Shown here piece by piece: positions 44,767-54,722 of a DNA stretch of 64,000 bases. The DNA comes from Planctomycetota bacterium (GTDB taxonomy: Bacteria > Planctomycetota > B15-G4 > SIAN01). How positions within the stretch are numbered: the first letter of the stretch is position 1; each line of letters opens with the position of its first letter. The position numbers and the translations under genes are program-made. Where the stretch lies: assembly GCA_028289345.1 (NCBI GenBank), contig JANQQL010000029.1:1-64000 (forward strand), read 5' to 3'. The notes under the pieces were generated by a model. It made no database searches. It had not been told where the DNA came from and saw only the letters and a program-made list of their open reading frames with translations.

Positions 44767-44841
44767 GCCAGCGGTTTTCAAACGAGTTCCACGGGAGATT
44801 GGCGAACACACGAATCCCGACCCCGGTCCCCCACCCGAAAA

Positions 44842-44882
44842 CGCAAGCGGCACGGCATCACGAACTCGCCGCACCGCTTGCG
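44842..44882. terminator. Hairpin between convergent genes
   Basis: CGCAAGCGG (44842-44850) and CCGCTTGCG (44874-44882) are perfect reverse complements; the 23-base loop holds a further CGGC/GCCG pair, so the structure is longer than the outer stem. It lies between the TPR-kinase (+) and RHS (-) stops. Confidence 0.6.
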
Positions 44883-44917
44883 ATCACCCAACACGACGGA
44901 GAACCGCCAACACGGGT

Positions 44918-47900
44918 CTATTTTCTTAGATGCACGTAGAACTGGGAGATCTGCAAACCAACCTGGGTGTACTGGATCGTTTTTCCTGCATTCTTTCCCC
45001 TGAGATAGGACTCGTGGTTCGCTGGATCGTTCAGCCCGAAACCCGCTTCATGAAGTGTGCTGTGAAGGTGGCCGGATTGCCACCTCTCGTTAATTCCTTC
45101 CAGCATTCCCACTGAGACCCAGAAACTGTCGAGAATCTCGCGCAATTCGCCTTCCGGGATCGCATCGAGATTCGCCAGAAGCTCGTTCGCGCCGTTTCGG
45201 ATGTCTTCCCTGAAAGGCTTCACGATTGAGTCGGTCATCAGCTGGACTCGAAACAGGTTACTTTCAACACTGAGAAAGAAGCGATTCAATTCCCTGCCAT
45301 AGTTGCTGGAGGCGTCAGCGGTGCCTGCCTTGACGTACTCCTGCTTCGCTTTCGTCATGCTCTTGAACTTGCTGTTCGTATGGTCGAGCCAGTCAACCGT
45401 GTCCTCGGCATATTCCAAGAAATCTTCCTCATAAGAATCAAGACCAAGCCGATAACGGACGGTTTTCTCAGGGTCGTCGAGCATCGACCCATAGGTGTCG
45501 AAGAGGCTGATCAACTGGTCGACAGCATTGATGAGAGCGTCAAGTTCCTCCAGAAGGAGCGAGCTCGCGTCATTCTTCTTTGCCTCCTTTCTCAGCTCTT
45601 TCAGTTCGTCGCGTTTCTCCTTGAGTTCGTTCCGAATGCGCTTGCGGCGCTCCCGGGGCGTTTCTTTCTTCTTCTCGAGTCCCGTCGGGTCGGTATGAGA
45701 CCATGGGTTGTTACCGACGTATGCGTATGAATTGCCATAGCTGTCAGGATCACCCCAGGCCCCGAGTGGATCACGGGTGGTGAATCGACCGGCGATTGGG
45801 TCAAAGTACCGAGCCCGGAAGTAGTAGAGACCACTTTCTGAGTCTAGTCGCCTGCCGGTGAAGAAGAGTGGATTGCCCACCGAGGATCCCGTCGGTCGGA
45901 CCGTGAAGCTGCTCTCGTCGAGAAGCTCGCCATAGTCTTCGTATTCGTATTCCTCTCCATCCACAAGGTTCCCCGACGGGTCGATCAGGCGATGCACGTT
46001 TCCGAGATCGTCCGTGACATACGCGTACGAGTTCACTCCTCGGGACATGACGAGGATGTCGTCGATGTGGTCGCCGTAGACGTAGGTCGCCAGAGTGATT
46101 CCCTGCTCGTCGCGCTCCTCGATCACATGCTCTCCCAAATGGAAGTAGCGCGTCGTTTGCCCCGCAACGATCCGCTCGGTCCGACGACCGAAGGCGTCGT
46201 ATCGGTAGACGGATTGATCTCCGGTCTGGTGGTTGGTGTGACTCACCATCAGGTTTCGGAAGTCATACCCTCGTTGAACCGGGTGCTGCGCAATGGACGG
46301 GCCCTGCTTGGCGTAGGTTTCGAAGAGATTGCCCGCATTGTCGTAGGAACAGAGTTGACGAGGAGTATGGGTGTACTGGTTGACCGGAGCATCCGGGGGC
46401 ATCATCAAGTACGCGCCAGCGCTCGCTCCCCCCGCAACGGCAACTCGGTTCCCGGCCCCATCCAGAGTGTACGAGATGGTGCGATTCTTGCCTCGCCCGG
46501 CACCGGTTCGAACGGACTGAATGAGCTGTCTCACCGAATCGTAGGAGTACGTATGCGTAACCCCCGACAGCTCATTCCGGCGCTGGATTTTGTTGTTCTC
46601 GCGGTCCCATTGGAACGTCCGGTCATCGAGAAGCGGGCTGCCTTCTGCCCCCATCGTCTGAATCGCAAGAATCCTTCCCACCCCGTCGAAAGACCGAGTC
46701 AAAATCACTGAGGACGTGGACGGGAACAGTTCCCGCTGTGCCCATCGAACCGGCCCCACGTGATGATGGGTCGTCAGAGGCACCCCCTCTCCGACATCGA
46801 TCACCTGCTTCAACCGCCCGACGCCGTCTCGCTCGTACCTGAGATGACGCCCCCCCGGGTACATCGCCTCCATGACACGACTGTCGTGGTCGTACTTCGC
46901 GAACACGGTGGCACGGCCTCTCGACTCCTTGACGATGTTCGAAAGGGAATCGTAGGTGCGGGTGATTGTGGCGTCGTCGTTCGATGCGCGCGTGATTCGC
47001 CCGAGCCCGTCATATTCGAACTGCTCCCCCGTCGTTCCGTGAACCCCTGGACCAGGGACAATGGCGCGACTCGTCAGGCGACCGGAAGGATCGTACTGGT
47101 TCACGACAACAGAACCATTGGCATCCATCGACTCGATGATTCGGTCGTTCCCGTCGTAGCTCACCGCTTGAACCATCGTCCCGTCGGCCTGGATCGCGCT
47201 GGCCACTCGGTCGAGAGAATCATATTGCGTTGTGGCACCATGGCCGTTGTCGTCGGTTCTCGAAACCAGACGCCCGTTGCGGTCCCACTGGATCTCCGAT
47301 CGGAGGAAGCCGTCACCGGCAAGGCTGGGGTCGATGTTCCCCTCGCCAGATCCACCGGTTCTCATGGCGTGTTCGACACGCTTCAAACGGTTCAGCGAGT
47401 CATAGGCATAGGTGACGGTGTTTCCATGGTTGTTGATCGGCATCGTGGGAGGGGTCGGGTGTTCCGAGTACCCGTCCAGGCCCGCAAGGTACGACGTCGA
47501 TTGATCCGCGGAACGAGCATCACTCTTGAACACGGGATTGTGGAGTGAGTCGTAAGCGGTTCGGCGAGTGAATCCCAGTCCGTTGACTGTTGCTGTGGCT
47601 CGGTTCACCGCATCGAAGAAATGCCAGCGGTGAAATGTGTCGAACGTGCCGTCCTCACGGAACTCACGCCGGGTTTGCTGAATCTCGTTTCCTTCGAGGT
47701 CGTACACGTGGATCACCTCGAGGCTCAACGCGCTTTGCCAGGTGCCGGCTCCCAGGGAGTCGCCTTCGTTGTCCCATGTCCGAATGACTCGAGACAAACT
47801 GTCGTAAGCGGTCCCAGAGAGGCTTCGGTCATCTCTGACCCGGAGGATCTCTCGTCCCTCTGCGTCGAAGACCATCCGCCGAGTCGCATAGCCGTCTCCC

Positions 47901-50900
47901 GGGGTCAAAGTTCCTTCGTGAACGAGTGCAGGAGGCACGCCTGCCGTGTTCAAGGCGTGCTCGATCTCAAACGCGCGCCCCCGCTCATCGTGATGAGTGA
48001 TCGTGTGGGCGAGAAGTCGATCGCTGGCCCCGTCCACGAACTCCATGTCTCGCGTTTCGACGAGGTTTCCCGCAATGCCCCAAACCGTTTCGCGGTAATG
48101 CCCATCGGCGTTCCCGTCAACGGGAGGCTGCACCTCCTTTGTGAGTCTGTTGAAGGCGTCATACTCGAACCGCCAAAGAGCGCCACTTCCGTCAGTCGTC
48201 CTCACTTCGAGCTCGTTGGCGCCATAGTCGTGAAACACGTTTACTAACTCAGCTGGTGGCGAAGGATTGTCCGGAATCAAGCCGATGGCCGGTTCCGCCA
48301 CAATGTCGGAGTGAGCACCGACGGTTCCGTATCCGGCGGGGCCACCGATCAAGCCCCCGCGAGTCTCGATCCACAAAAGGTTTCTCTCGTCGTAGACCGC
48401 CGATTCGACATTGCTCGGATCGGCGCCCGAGTTCCACTCGGGCTTGAGGGTGACGACCCGATTGCTCTCCTTGTCGTATCGATAGGAGGTGACCGCGCGG
48501 ACCGATTCACTGTCGTCACTGGCGTCCAGGTCCGCGGTGAGCAGGTTTCCAAGGATGTCGTACTCAAAGACGTGAGACACCGTCCCTTGATCGACGAGAG
48601 GCCCCGGCCACCCCGAGCTCGGATCAATGCCAGGGACCTCGTGGTCGATCCGAATGGAAACTTGTTTGTCGTTCCCGTCATACTCGATCGCTGTGGAATG
48701 GCCGAGAGCATTGGTGGCGGTCACGATCTGATCAAGGCTGTTGTATTCTGTCGAAGACAAGTACCCGCGGCCATTCACAGATTGCGTCAGGCGCCCCAGA
48801 ACGTCGTAGGCGTAGTGGACAATCTGGCCGTCCCCAGACTCAGTTTCTGCCAGCAGGCCGCCGCCTGTCTGCGATCCCGGCTCCCCCTGCTGTCCTGTGG
48901 GATCCGTATTCGAGTGATAGCGATAACGGACCAGGCTTCCTTCGGCCGACTGCCGAAGGGTCAAGAGGGAGTGGTCGTTGAAGCGGAGCTTCTCTTCACT
49001 CGCCTGAGCGACAAATGCTGGGGTAGGGCTTGCCGCTGAGGGAATGTCAATCACGTTTGCAGTCGGCGCCCGATTCACAATTGCATTCCCGCGGATCTGG
49101 CCGATTGCACCGTCCCCGTTGACATCTCCCAGCTCGTCTTCCTGAAGAATGGGAGTCAAGTAGGTTTCGACCCCCGGGAGCAACGCAAACTGAGAGTCTT
49201 GATCGAGATCGATCTCCCAGTCTTCGATCAGAGTGTTCACGTCCCCAGTTTCGAGATCCCCTTCCTGGTAGTCGAACACCACGGTGTTCATGTATCGGTC
49301 GAGGGACCACGCACCGCCGTTCGGCGGAGTGTAACTCGGATCGTTGCCCCGTGGATCCACCTGAGCACGGACCTGATTGAACAGAGGCTCGTACACAAAG
49401 GACTCGACAAGGTCCGGAATGCCGGCAGTCCCGGCGTGAACGCGGCGCTGCAGCAGATTTCCCTGCTGAAAGCGATCCGGACTGTCGGTGTCGTACACGT
49501 AGGACTCGTGGCGACCCGGAGCTTTCTCTTCCACCACTTGACCATGCAGGTTGTGAGCTCGAATCGTCACCCAGGACTCGGGATCGGTGGGCCGCATCGG
49601 AGGTTCGTGGGGAACCTTGAGTCGATTGAGAGCTGGATCTCTCGCTTCTGCCTCAGACGACCACGCCATGTCCAGGTAGGTGGAGATCAATAAGGTCTCG
49701 GGGTCCGCGAACTCTGGGCTCTCTGGATTCAGCCTTCCCGTGTATCGGTACTCAAGAACAAGGTTCGCACCCGTGTCGAAAACTCGAAGGGTCACGTTCC
49801 CGTTGGGGCTGACCGACATCGTCTTGCGCGCTTCCACGAACCAACCGTGGTCGACGGGCGATGAAGGAACGTCGTAGAGAAACAGATAGCGACCCCCGGC
49901 CGCGATCCCGGAAGCGTTGGTCCCCCCGAACTCCTGGGCAACGACTCGATCCCCCGACGAGGAGTAGGTATTGACAAGGTAAGGTACCGCGCTGGCGGCA
50001 TCCCCGCCAGCATCCATCAACTCTTGAGGCGCAACAATTCGGGTGAGACACTGGGTGTGGAGACCGTGGTACTGATAGGTGGTCATCTTCCCATCAGGAA
50101 AGTCGTTGCCTGTGGATGTCCCTTGGACGACGGGTGAACGGACGGTCGTGAGATTCTCTCCCTCGTAGCCGTACTCCACGCGTCGTCCGCCGAAGTCTTC
50201 GATCGCAACCAACTTCCCTGTCGGACCGTACGTGAAATCAATGCCCCGCCCGTAGGTATCAAAGATCCGTGACAACCTCTTGTAGTACAGAGGGTTGGGA
50301 TCGACCCCGACCGCTTCGTATTGGAACGAGATGGTGTTTCCATGGCGGTCGGTGGCTTCGCTGATCCAAAACGTCTGAGAGCAGCCTCCCACGTACGGCG
50401 AGGCGGTGTCTCCGGGTGTGAATGTGTAGGTCATTCCGTCGGCGAAACGAATCTGGAATTGGTCAGGCAGAAACCCACTGCTGAAGTCACCGATGGCGCG
50501 GACTTTCCCAAAGAGACCATCGGGAAGATCACCCATCGGCCCCTGCGGGGTCCAGTGAGAGAGCGTCAGACGATCGATGCGGGTTGCACCGTCGTAGTAG
50601 TAAAGACTGGAAAGAACGGGCGTCGAGCCAAAGCACGGCACGCTTCCCCCATCGGGGACGTACTCAACCACGATGCGCTTGAACCAATTGAGGTCCCATC
50701 CGAGACCCAGAGGAGTTTCGACCGCACTGTTGTTGCGATACGTACGCACGATTTCGACATTCATCCCCCGTCCTTGAATGGTGAGGTCCGTCTCTTCCAT
50801 CTGTAGATTTCCGGTGAACTGCACGACCGGGTCACCATCGACAGCGTCTTCTTTCTCGGGATTCGTCTGATCATTCGTTTCGGCCTGGCCGGTTGCTGTT

Positions 50901-50992
50901 CCGGAAGAAGCCCAGGGGGTCAGGGCGACCGCCACTGGCGAACCGGCCAATACGAGGGTCGTGATTCGCAAAGCGTCTTGGAAGTGGCTCAT
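44918..50992 (-). CDS. RHS-repeat protein with variable C-terminal tip
   Basis: The 2024-residue protein has a weak signal-like N-terminus (LVLAGSPVAVALTPWASS), a DUF6531-like opening (GDPVVQFTGNLQMEETDL, then RTYRNNSAVETPLGLGWDLNW) and dozens of YD/RHS repeats (Y(D/N)xxG, VTYAYDSLNRL and similar). The RHS core ends in YYFRARYFDPIAGRFTTRDPL, named here by about residues 1740-1760, then NPWSHTDPTGL. After this the tip of about 250 residues is helical and charged (ERRKRIRNELKEKRDE), with no known toxin motif. RHS proteins encapsulate such tips in a shell; here the tip sequence has GC near 52% in a 300-base hand count, below its surroundings. No immunity gene is seen beyond it. Confidence 0.93.
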   Translation of the reverse strand: MSHFQDALRITTLVLAGSPVAVALTPWASSGTATGQAETNDQTNPEKEDAVDGDPVVQFTGNLQMEETDLTIQGRGMNVEIVRTYRNNSAVETPLGLGWDLNWFKRIVVEYVPDGGSVPCFGSTPVLSSLYYYDGATRIDRLTLSHWTPQGPMGDLPDGLFGKVRAIGDFSSGFLPDQFQIRFADGMTYTFTPGDTASPYVGGCSQTFWISEATDRHGNTISFQYEAVGVDPNPLYYKRLSRIFDTYGRGIDFTYGPTGKLVAIEDFGGRRVEYGYEGENLTTVRSPVVQGTSTGNDFPDGKMTTYQYHGLHTQCLTRIVAPQELMDAGGDAASAVPYLVNTYSSSGDRVVAQEFGGTNASGIAAGGRYLFLYDVPSSPVDHGWFVEARKTMSVSPNGNVTLRVFDTGANLVLEYRYTGRLNPESPEFADPETLLISTYLDMAWSSEAEARDPALNRLKVPHEPPMRPTDPESWVTIRAHNLHGQVVEEKAPGRHESYVYDTDSPDRFQQGNLLQRRVHAGTAGIPDLVESFVYEPLFNQVRAQVDPRGNDPSYTPPNGGAWSLDRYMNTVVFDYQEGDLETGDVNTLIEDWEIDLDQDSQFALLPGVETYLTPILQEDELGDVNGDGAIGQIRGNAIVNRAPTANVIDIPSAASPTPAFVAQASEEKLRFNDHSLLTLRQSAEGSLVRYRYHSNTDPTGQQGEPGSQTGGGLLAETESGDGQIVHYAYDVLGRLTQSVNGRGYLSSTEYNSLDQIVTATNALGHSTAIEYDGNDKQVSIRIDHEVPGIDPSSGWPGPLVDQGTVSHVFEYDILGNLLTADLDASDDSESVRAVTSYRYDKESNRVVTLKPEWNSGADPSNVESAVYDERNLLWIETRGGLIGGPAGYGTVGAHSDIVAEPAIGLIPDNPSPPAELVNVFHDYGANELEVRTTDGSGALWRFEYDAFNRLTKEVQPPVDGNADGHYRETVWGIAGNLVETRDMEFVDGASDRLLAHTITHHDERGRAFEIEHALNTAGVPPALVHEGTLTPGDGYATRRMVFDAEGREILRVRDDRSLSGTAYDSLSRVIRTWDNEGDSLGAGTWQSALSLEVIHVYDLEGNEIQQTRREFREDGTFDTFHRWHFFDAVNRATATVNGLGFTRRTAYDSLHNPVFKSDARSADQSTSYLAGLDGYSEHPTPPTMPINNHGNTVTYAYDSLNRLKRVEHAMRTGGSGEGNIDPSLAGDGFLRSEIQWDRNGRLVSRTDDNGHGATTQYDSLDRVASAIQADGTMVQAVSYDGNDRIIESMDANGSVVVNQYDPSGRLTSRAIVPGPGVHGTTGEQFEYDGLGRITRASNDDATITRTYDSLSNIVKESRGRATVFAKYDHDSRVMEAMYPGGRHLRYERDGVGRLKQVIDVGEGVPLTTHHHVGPVRWAQRELFPSTSSVILTRSFDGVGRILAIQTMGAEGSPLLDDRTFQWDRENNKIQRRNELSGVTHTYSYDSVRQLIQSVRTGAGRGKNRTISYTLDGAGNRVAVAGGASAGAYLMMPPDAPVNQYTHTPRQLCSYDNAGNLFETYAKQGPSIAQHPVQRGYDFRNLMVSHTNHQTGDQSVYRYDAFGRRTERIVAGQTTRYFHLGEHVIEERDEQGITLATYVYGDHIDDILVMSRGVNSYAYVTDDLGNVHRLIDPSGNLVDGEEYEYEDYGELLDESSFTVRPTGSSVGNPLFFTGRRLDSESGLYYFRARYFDPIAGRFTTRDPLGAWGDPDSYGNSYAYVGNNPWSHTDPTGLEKKKETPRERRKRIRNELKEKRDELKELRKEAKKNDASSLLLEELDALINAVDQLISLFDTYGSMLDDPEKTVRYRLGLDSYEEDFLEYAEDTVDWLDHTNSKFKSMTKAKQEYVKAGTADASSNYGRELNRFFLSVESNLFRVQLMTDSIVKPFREDIRNGANELLANLDAIPEGELREILDSFWVSVGMLEGINERWQSGHLHSTLHEAGFGLNDPANHESYLRGKNAGKTIQYTQVGLQISQFYVHLRK

Positions 50993-51214
50993 GGATGACG
51001 ACTCCTGTTGGGAGAGAACTTTTCAGGCTCCGATGGATGCTTTCCAGAAAGACGTGGGAGCCCTCAAACCTGAGCAGTGCTCGGGCGAGAGAGTGCTTGG
51101 CGCCAATGCACCGGAAGGCGATCAATCGCTCCGTGCGCAATCAGTGCCGAAAGGCCGGCAGGCGTTGATCGACGGGGGCACCGCACTTCCCTCGCCCAGG
51201 GCTGAAGGAAGGTC

Positions 51215-54200
51215 TCAAGGATCGTTGGGAAGACTGATTGGTCCGGATTGATCGATCATCACGGCGATGCCCGAAGACGTCCGCATGGTCGCTGGATTCG
51301 AGGATTCGATGACTACCTGGAACGTCGCGAGAAGACCGGTGAAGTCGTACGGGATCTCGACGGTGAGATCGCCACCCTCCACTTCACCGAAGAAGCTGAG
51401 GGGAATCGTCACCGGGGTCTCGACGGCATCCGTCAACAAGACTGCGGGGCCCGCGGTTTCGGTGTGAGTGGCGGCTTTCCCGAACTTCAGCTGCCCGGTC
51501 CAACCAGCTTCGTTCGGGAGCCCTTCGATGCGGAACGTGACCGAGTCTCCGGGGCGGACCGGCACTGGTGCGTCGATGATTTCGAGAGAGAGGGCCGCCT
51601 GAGGATCCGGCCCCGCGTAGTCGATCCCATAATGGCCCGCGTCGGCGTTGAAGTTCAGCGTCTGATGAACGTCACTCTCTGCGCGAATCGGGAAGTCCAG
51701 ATCGCTGGGATTCATCCCGGCCCTGGCGTGTCCGCCTTGAAGTCCGTCAGTCCAGATCCCATCCAGGTCATTGCCAAAGTGTTCACCAAGAGTTGGGTGA
51801 TCCGGATCCTCATGGTTCGAGAACGGATGGAGATAGAAAGCCTCGGAGGGGCTCGGAAGGACGGGTGGCACCGCAGGCGCGGGAAAGCTCACGAACTGGG
51901 GATAGGACTTGCCACGACCGGCCCACAACGTGGCTCCTTCGAGAACCTGGAAGCTCACCTCGCGGTCCTTCGCGTCATTCAAGCTCGGGAGGTGCCCACC
52001 GAACGACGCGGTCATCCCAAAGTAAGTGCCCGGAAACTCCGCGGTCAACTCGACATCCTGGTTCGACAGCTGGAAGAGAGCCATGTCGAGCGCATGGGTG
52101 ATCCACAGCAAGATTTCGGCGTCCATGTTCGTCGCCTGGTTCGCCGGAGAGAAGATTGGTTGGAATGGCTGGCACGAGAAGTCGCGATTGGCGAGATCCC
52201 GGGCCAATGACGTGCCACCGGTCTTTCCTGCACCGTACGCCTCTCGCAAGATCGGAAGTTCTGGAGCGGGCGGGGCACCAGCGAGAGCCGGGGCGAGGTG
52301 ATCCTTGATTCGCTGGCTCAACAACAGGATTAGCTTGTAGGTCTCCAGACTATCGGGATCGGGGCCGAGAGACGTGGTGAGGCTCTGCCCGTCGTTTCCG
52401 GTCAAGTCGAGCCAGTGGTGGAAGTCACCCAATCGCGATCCGATCTCCGCGCAGATTCCCACGGGGAGGATGTTCGTTGTGTTACAAATCTCATTGATTG
52501 GAGGGGTGCTGTTGGGGTTGCTTCCGCTTCCAATCTCAGGGAGCTTGGTCAGCAGCTTCACCATCGCTCGCCGGACCGGGTTGACCGCATCGAACGCAGC
52601 GTCGGCGATCTCGTCCGGGGAAAGGTCCCCGGTGTCATCTCGAAAGAGCTGATGAAGTCGGAGGGAGCGCGCGTTGGGCCCCTTGCTACTCGAACGCAAA
52701 CCCAGGGGCAGCTCGTACCAAGTTCCCGCGGGCCTCTGATTCGCCACCAGAAGCTCTCCGGTGTCACGAATCGTCCAAGGAAGCAGGTCGTAGGGCACAT
52801 GGCGCTGCCAGTCCGCGTTCTTGGGATCGGATCCATCTCCCAGGGCAAAGGCGCCGTTGACCGAGTGAATGTTGCTGAGGTCGCCCCGGGTAGGAACTGC
52901 CACCAGCGGCGTGTAGCAAATCGAGCCGCTCGAGTCCGCGGACACGGAGTGGAGCGCAGGAGTGACCCAGTATTTGGCCGACTCTCGGTATTCCTCGACA
53001 CTGCGAGCTTTCATCATCCGGATCGCCGCCTGGATGGAGTGGCGAGCGATGTCCACGTTGAAGTTGGTTCTTAGAACGAGCTCGTCCCGCTCGTTGAACG
53101 TCTGCCCGGCATCGCTCTCGTAGCTGGTTTGCGTGACAAGAGTCGTCACCACCGGCCCGAGAACAGAAGTCGTCACAGGAAAGGTAAAGGTCGGGTTGGG
53201 ACCTTGTGGGTTCGGCAAGGTCTTGCTTTCGATCAACAAGGTGTGGCTCTCCGCCGTTCCATCACCGTCAGCATCGTAGGAGTATTCACCATTCTGGTCC
53301 GTGTCGAGCTGAACGAGATCCATGATGTCGACGCCGAAGGAGGTCACCCCCCAAGTGACGTCCCTGTTGTACGCCAGAAAGAACGCCGGGCAGCCGACAA
53401 GCGAGATTCCTCGTACGTTGAATCCGACCTCTGGGTGGGTGTTGATCAGGTGCACCTGATGGAACTGGCTCGGGTTGATCAGAGCGGTGTGCGGATCGGC
53501 GAACAGCGCTGCTCCATTTGTGGTGGTGCGCCCCTTGCTAATGGCCCAGGCATCGCTACACAGAGGGTCATCGGCTCCCCCCGTCACAGGATCCAACTTC
53601 AGGTCACTGTCGACGACGTCGCCGATCAAGTATTTCTCGCAGATGTAAGTGTCCACTGCCGCGAGATTCGTTCCATTGCCGTTGTTGAATCCGTTGTCGA
53701 CGTCGGCTTCCTGGAGAATCGCCAAGAGGTCGTCAACCCGAGCCTCATTCTCGGTGACGTCCCCGGCCTGAAACTTCAACTCCGCCAGAACCTCCTTGAA
53801 CGGCTTGCCGCTGAACCAGTAGGCCCACCACTCCCAGCACGCGATACTGTCGGCAGGAACCCATTCTTCGAAGGTGCCCGCTCGAAAGTCGGACAGATGG
53901 GACTCTTCGAGGAGTTCCGGCAACAAGGCAAGGTCTTCCGCGGTCGGCGGGTCCCCTTGAGGAATGGCCCCAAATCGTTGCTCCAGTTCGTCGATGTAGG
54001 CGTTCACCCCATCGGCGTAGGCTTGCAGTGCCTCCCGGGTCATCCCGTCGAGCTTCTGCTCACGTTCGACGGCTGCCCGGTAGAGCTGGATCACTAACAT
54101 CTCGCGGTCCTGCATGCCCGGCGTCTTCCCCTGAGGCGTCCCGCCAGCCCCTTCCTCAGGATCGTCCTCCGGATCGCCACGTAGCTCCAGAAGTCGGCCC

Positions 54201-54415
54201 TGCGCAGACATTCGCACGAGGTGCATTTCAGCCAGGCGGTCCTTGGCGGCGGCATAGCCCTGGCCGAAGAACACCGCGGCGTCGGTGCCCGCCTGGACAT
54301 GGGCAACACCGTCGGGGTCCCAGCGGACTTTGACCTGGTGGGCGTGAAGGTGCACGGCACTGGCGGCCGCCATCCCTGCGGCGATGGCCGCACGAGACAA
54401 GCATCGTCGGAACAT
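51215..54415 (-). CDS. Penicillin-acylase-family (Ntn hydrolase) precursor
   Basis: The 1066-residue protein has a signal peptide (about residues 1-26, AAIAAGMAAASAVHLHA) and starts at 54415 behind GAGGG. The N-terminal chain has RWDPDGVAHVQAGTDAAVFFGQGYAAAKDRL. Autocleavage before Ser287 (CSDAWAISKG) would free the nucleophile of the beta chain, as in penicillin acylase (SNxW). Later VGCPAFFLAYNRDVTWG and the C-terminal beta chain fit. The family hydrolyses amides, such as acyl-homoserine lactones or aryl-amide antibiotics. The protein is longer than the usual 750-850 residues; the last 200 residues add a beta-rich extension. It is a separate transcription unit from RHS, 222 bases upstream of it. 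Confidence 0.88.
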   Translation of the reverse strand: MFRRCLSRAAIAAGMAAASAVHLHAHQVKVRWDPDGVAHVQAGTDAAVFFGQGYAAAKDRLAEMHLVRMSAQGRLLELRGDPEDDPEEGAGGTPQGKTPGMQDREMLVIQLYRAAVEREQKLDGMTREALQAYADGVNAYIDELEQRFGAIPQGDPPTAEDLALLPELLEESHLSDFRAGTFEEWVPADSIACWEWWAYWFSGKPFKEVLAELKFQAGDVTENEARVDDLLAILQEADVDNGFNNGNGTNLAAVDTYICEKYLIGDVVDSDLKLDPVTGGADDPLCSDAWAISKGRTTTNGAALFADPHTALINPSQFHQVHLINTHPEVGFNVRGISLVGCPAFFLAYNRDVTWGVTSFGVDIMDLVQLDTDQNGEYSYDADGDGTAESHTLLIESKTLPNPQGPNPTFTFPVTTSVLGPVVTTLVTQTSYESDAGQTFNERDELVLRTNFNVDIARHSIQAAIRMMKARSVEEYRESAKYWVTPALHSVSADSSGSICYTPLVAVPTRGDLSNIHSVNGAFALGDGSDPKNADWQRHVPYDLLPWTIRDTGELLVANQRPAGTWYELPLGLRSSSKGPNARSLRLHQLFRDDTGDLSPDEIADAAFDAVNPVRRAMVKLLTKLPEIGSGSNPNSTPPINEICNTTNILPVGICAEIGSRLGDFHHWLDLTGNDGQSLTTSLGPDPDSLETYKLILLLSQRIKDHLAPALAGAPPAPELPILREAYGAGKTGGTSLARDLANRDFSCQPFQPIFSPANQATNMDAEILLWITHALDMALFQLSNQDVELTAEFPGTYFGMTASFGGHLPSLNDAKDREVSFQVLEGATLWAGRGKSYPQFVSFPAPAVPPVLPSPSEAFYLHPFSNHEDPDHPTLGEHFGNDLDGIWTDGLQGGHARAGMNPSDLDFPIRAESDVHQTLNFNADAGHYGIDYAGPDPQAALSLEIIDAPVPVRPGDSVTFRIEGLPNEAGWTGQLKFGKAATHTETAGPAVLLTDAVETPVTIPLSFFGEVEGGDLTVEIPYDFTGLLATFQVVIESSNPATMRTSSGIAVMIDQSGPISLPNDP

Positions 54416-54722
54416 GGGGAACCCTCGGGGTGCGGGAGATATCGATCGGGAAAAGTCGTCGCCAGAGGCGCCGGAACCGTCCCGTCTCTCCCGTGCGCAA
54501 CAGGGAACGAAAAGACGCAGAAGAAATGGTGATCTGTTCTTGGGAGGGCCGAGGATGCGATCACCCTTCAAAGCGTGCAGAACACAAACAGGGACCGAAT
54601 CCCATCTGCCGACCGGTCGATGCGTTGACGGTTTTCCAGTGGATCCCTAACGTCTTTGGGCAGGTGGAGAGGTCGGTCAAAGCAGGTCATTCGATCAGAC
54701 CAAGTTGACAGGAGCCGGTCCC
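54416..54722. other. Divergent intergenic region
   Basis: 307 bases between the acylase gene (-) and FG-GAP gene (+). It should hold both promoters. No operator or small gene was recognised. Confidence 0.4.
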
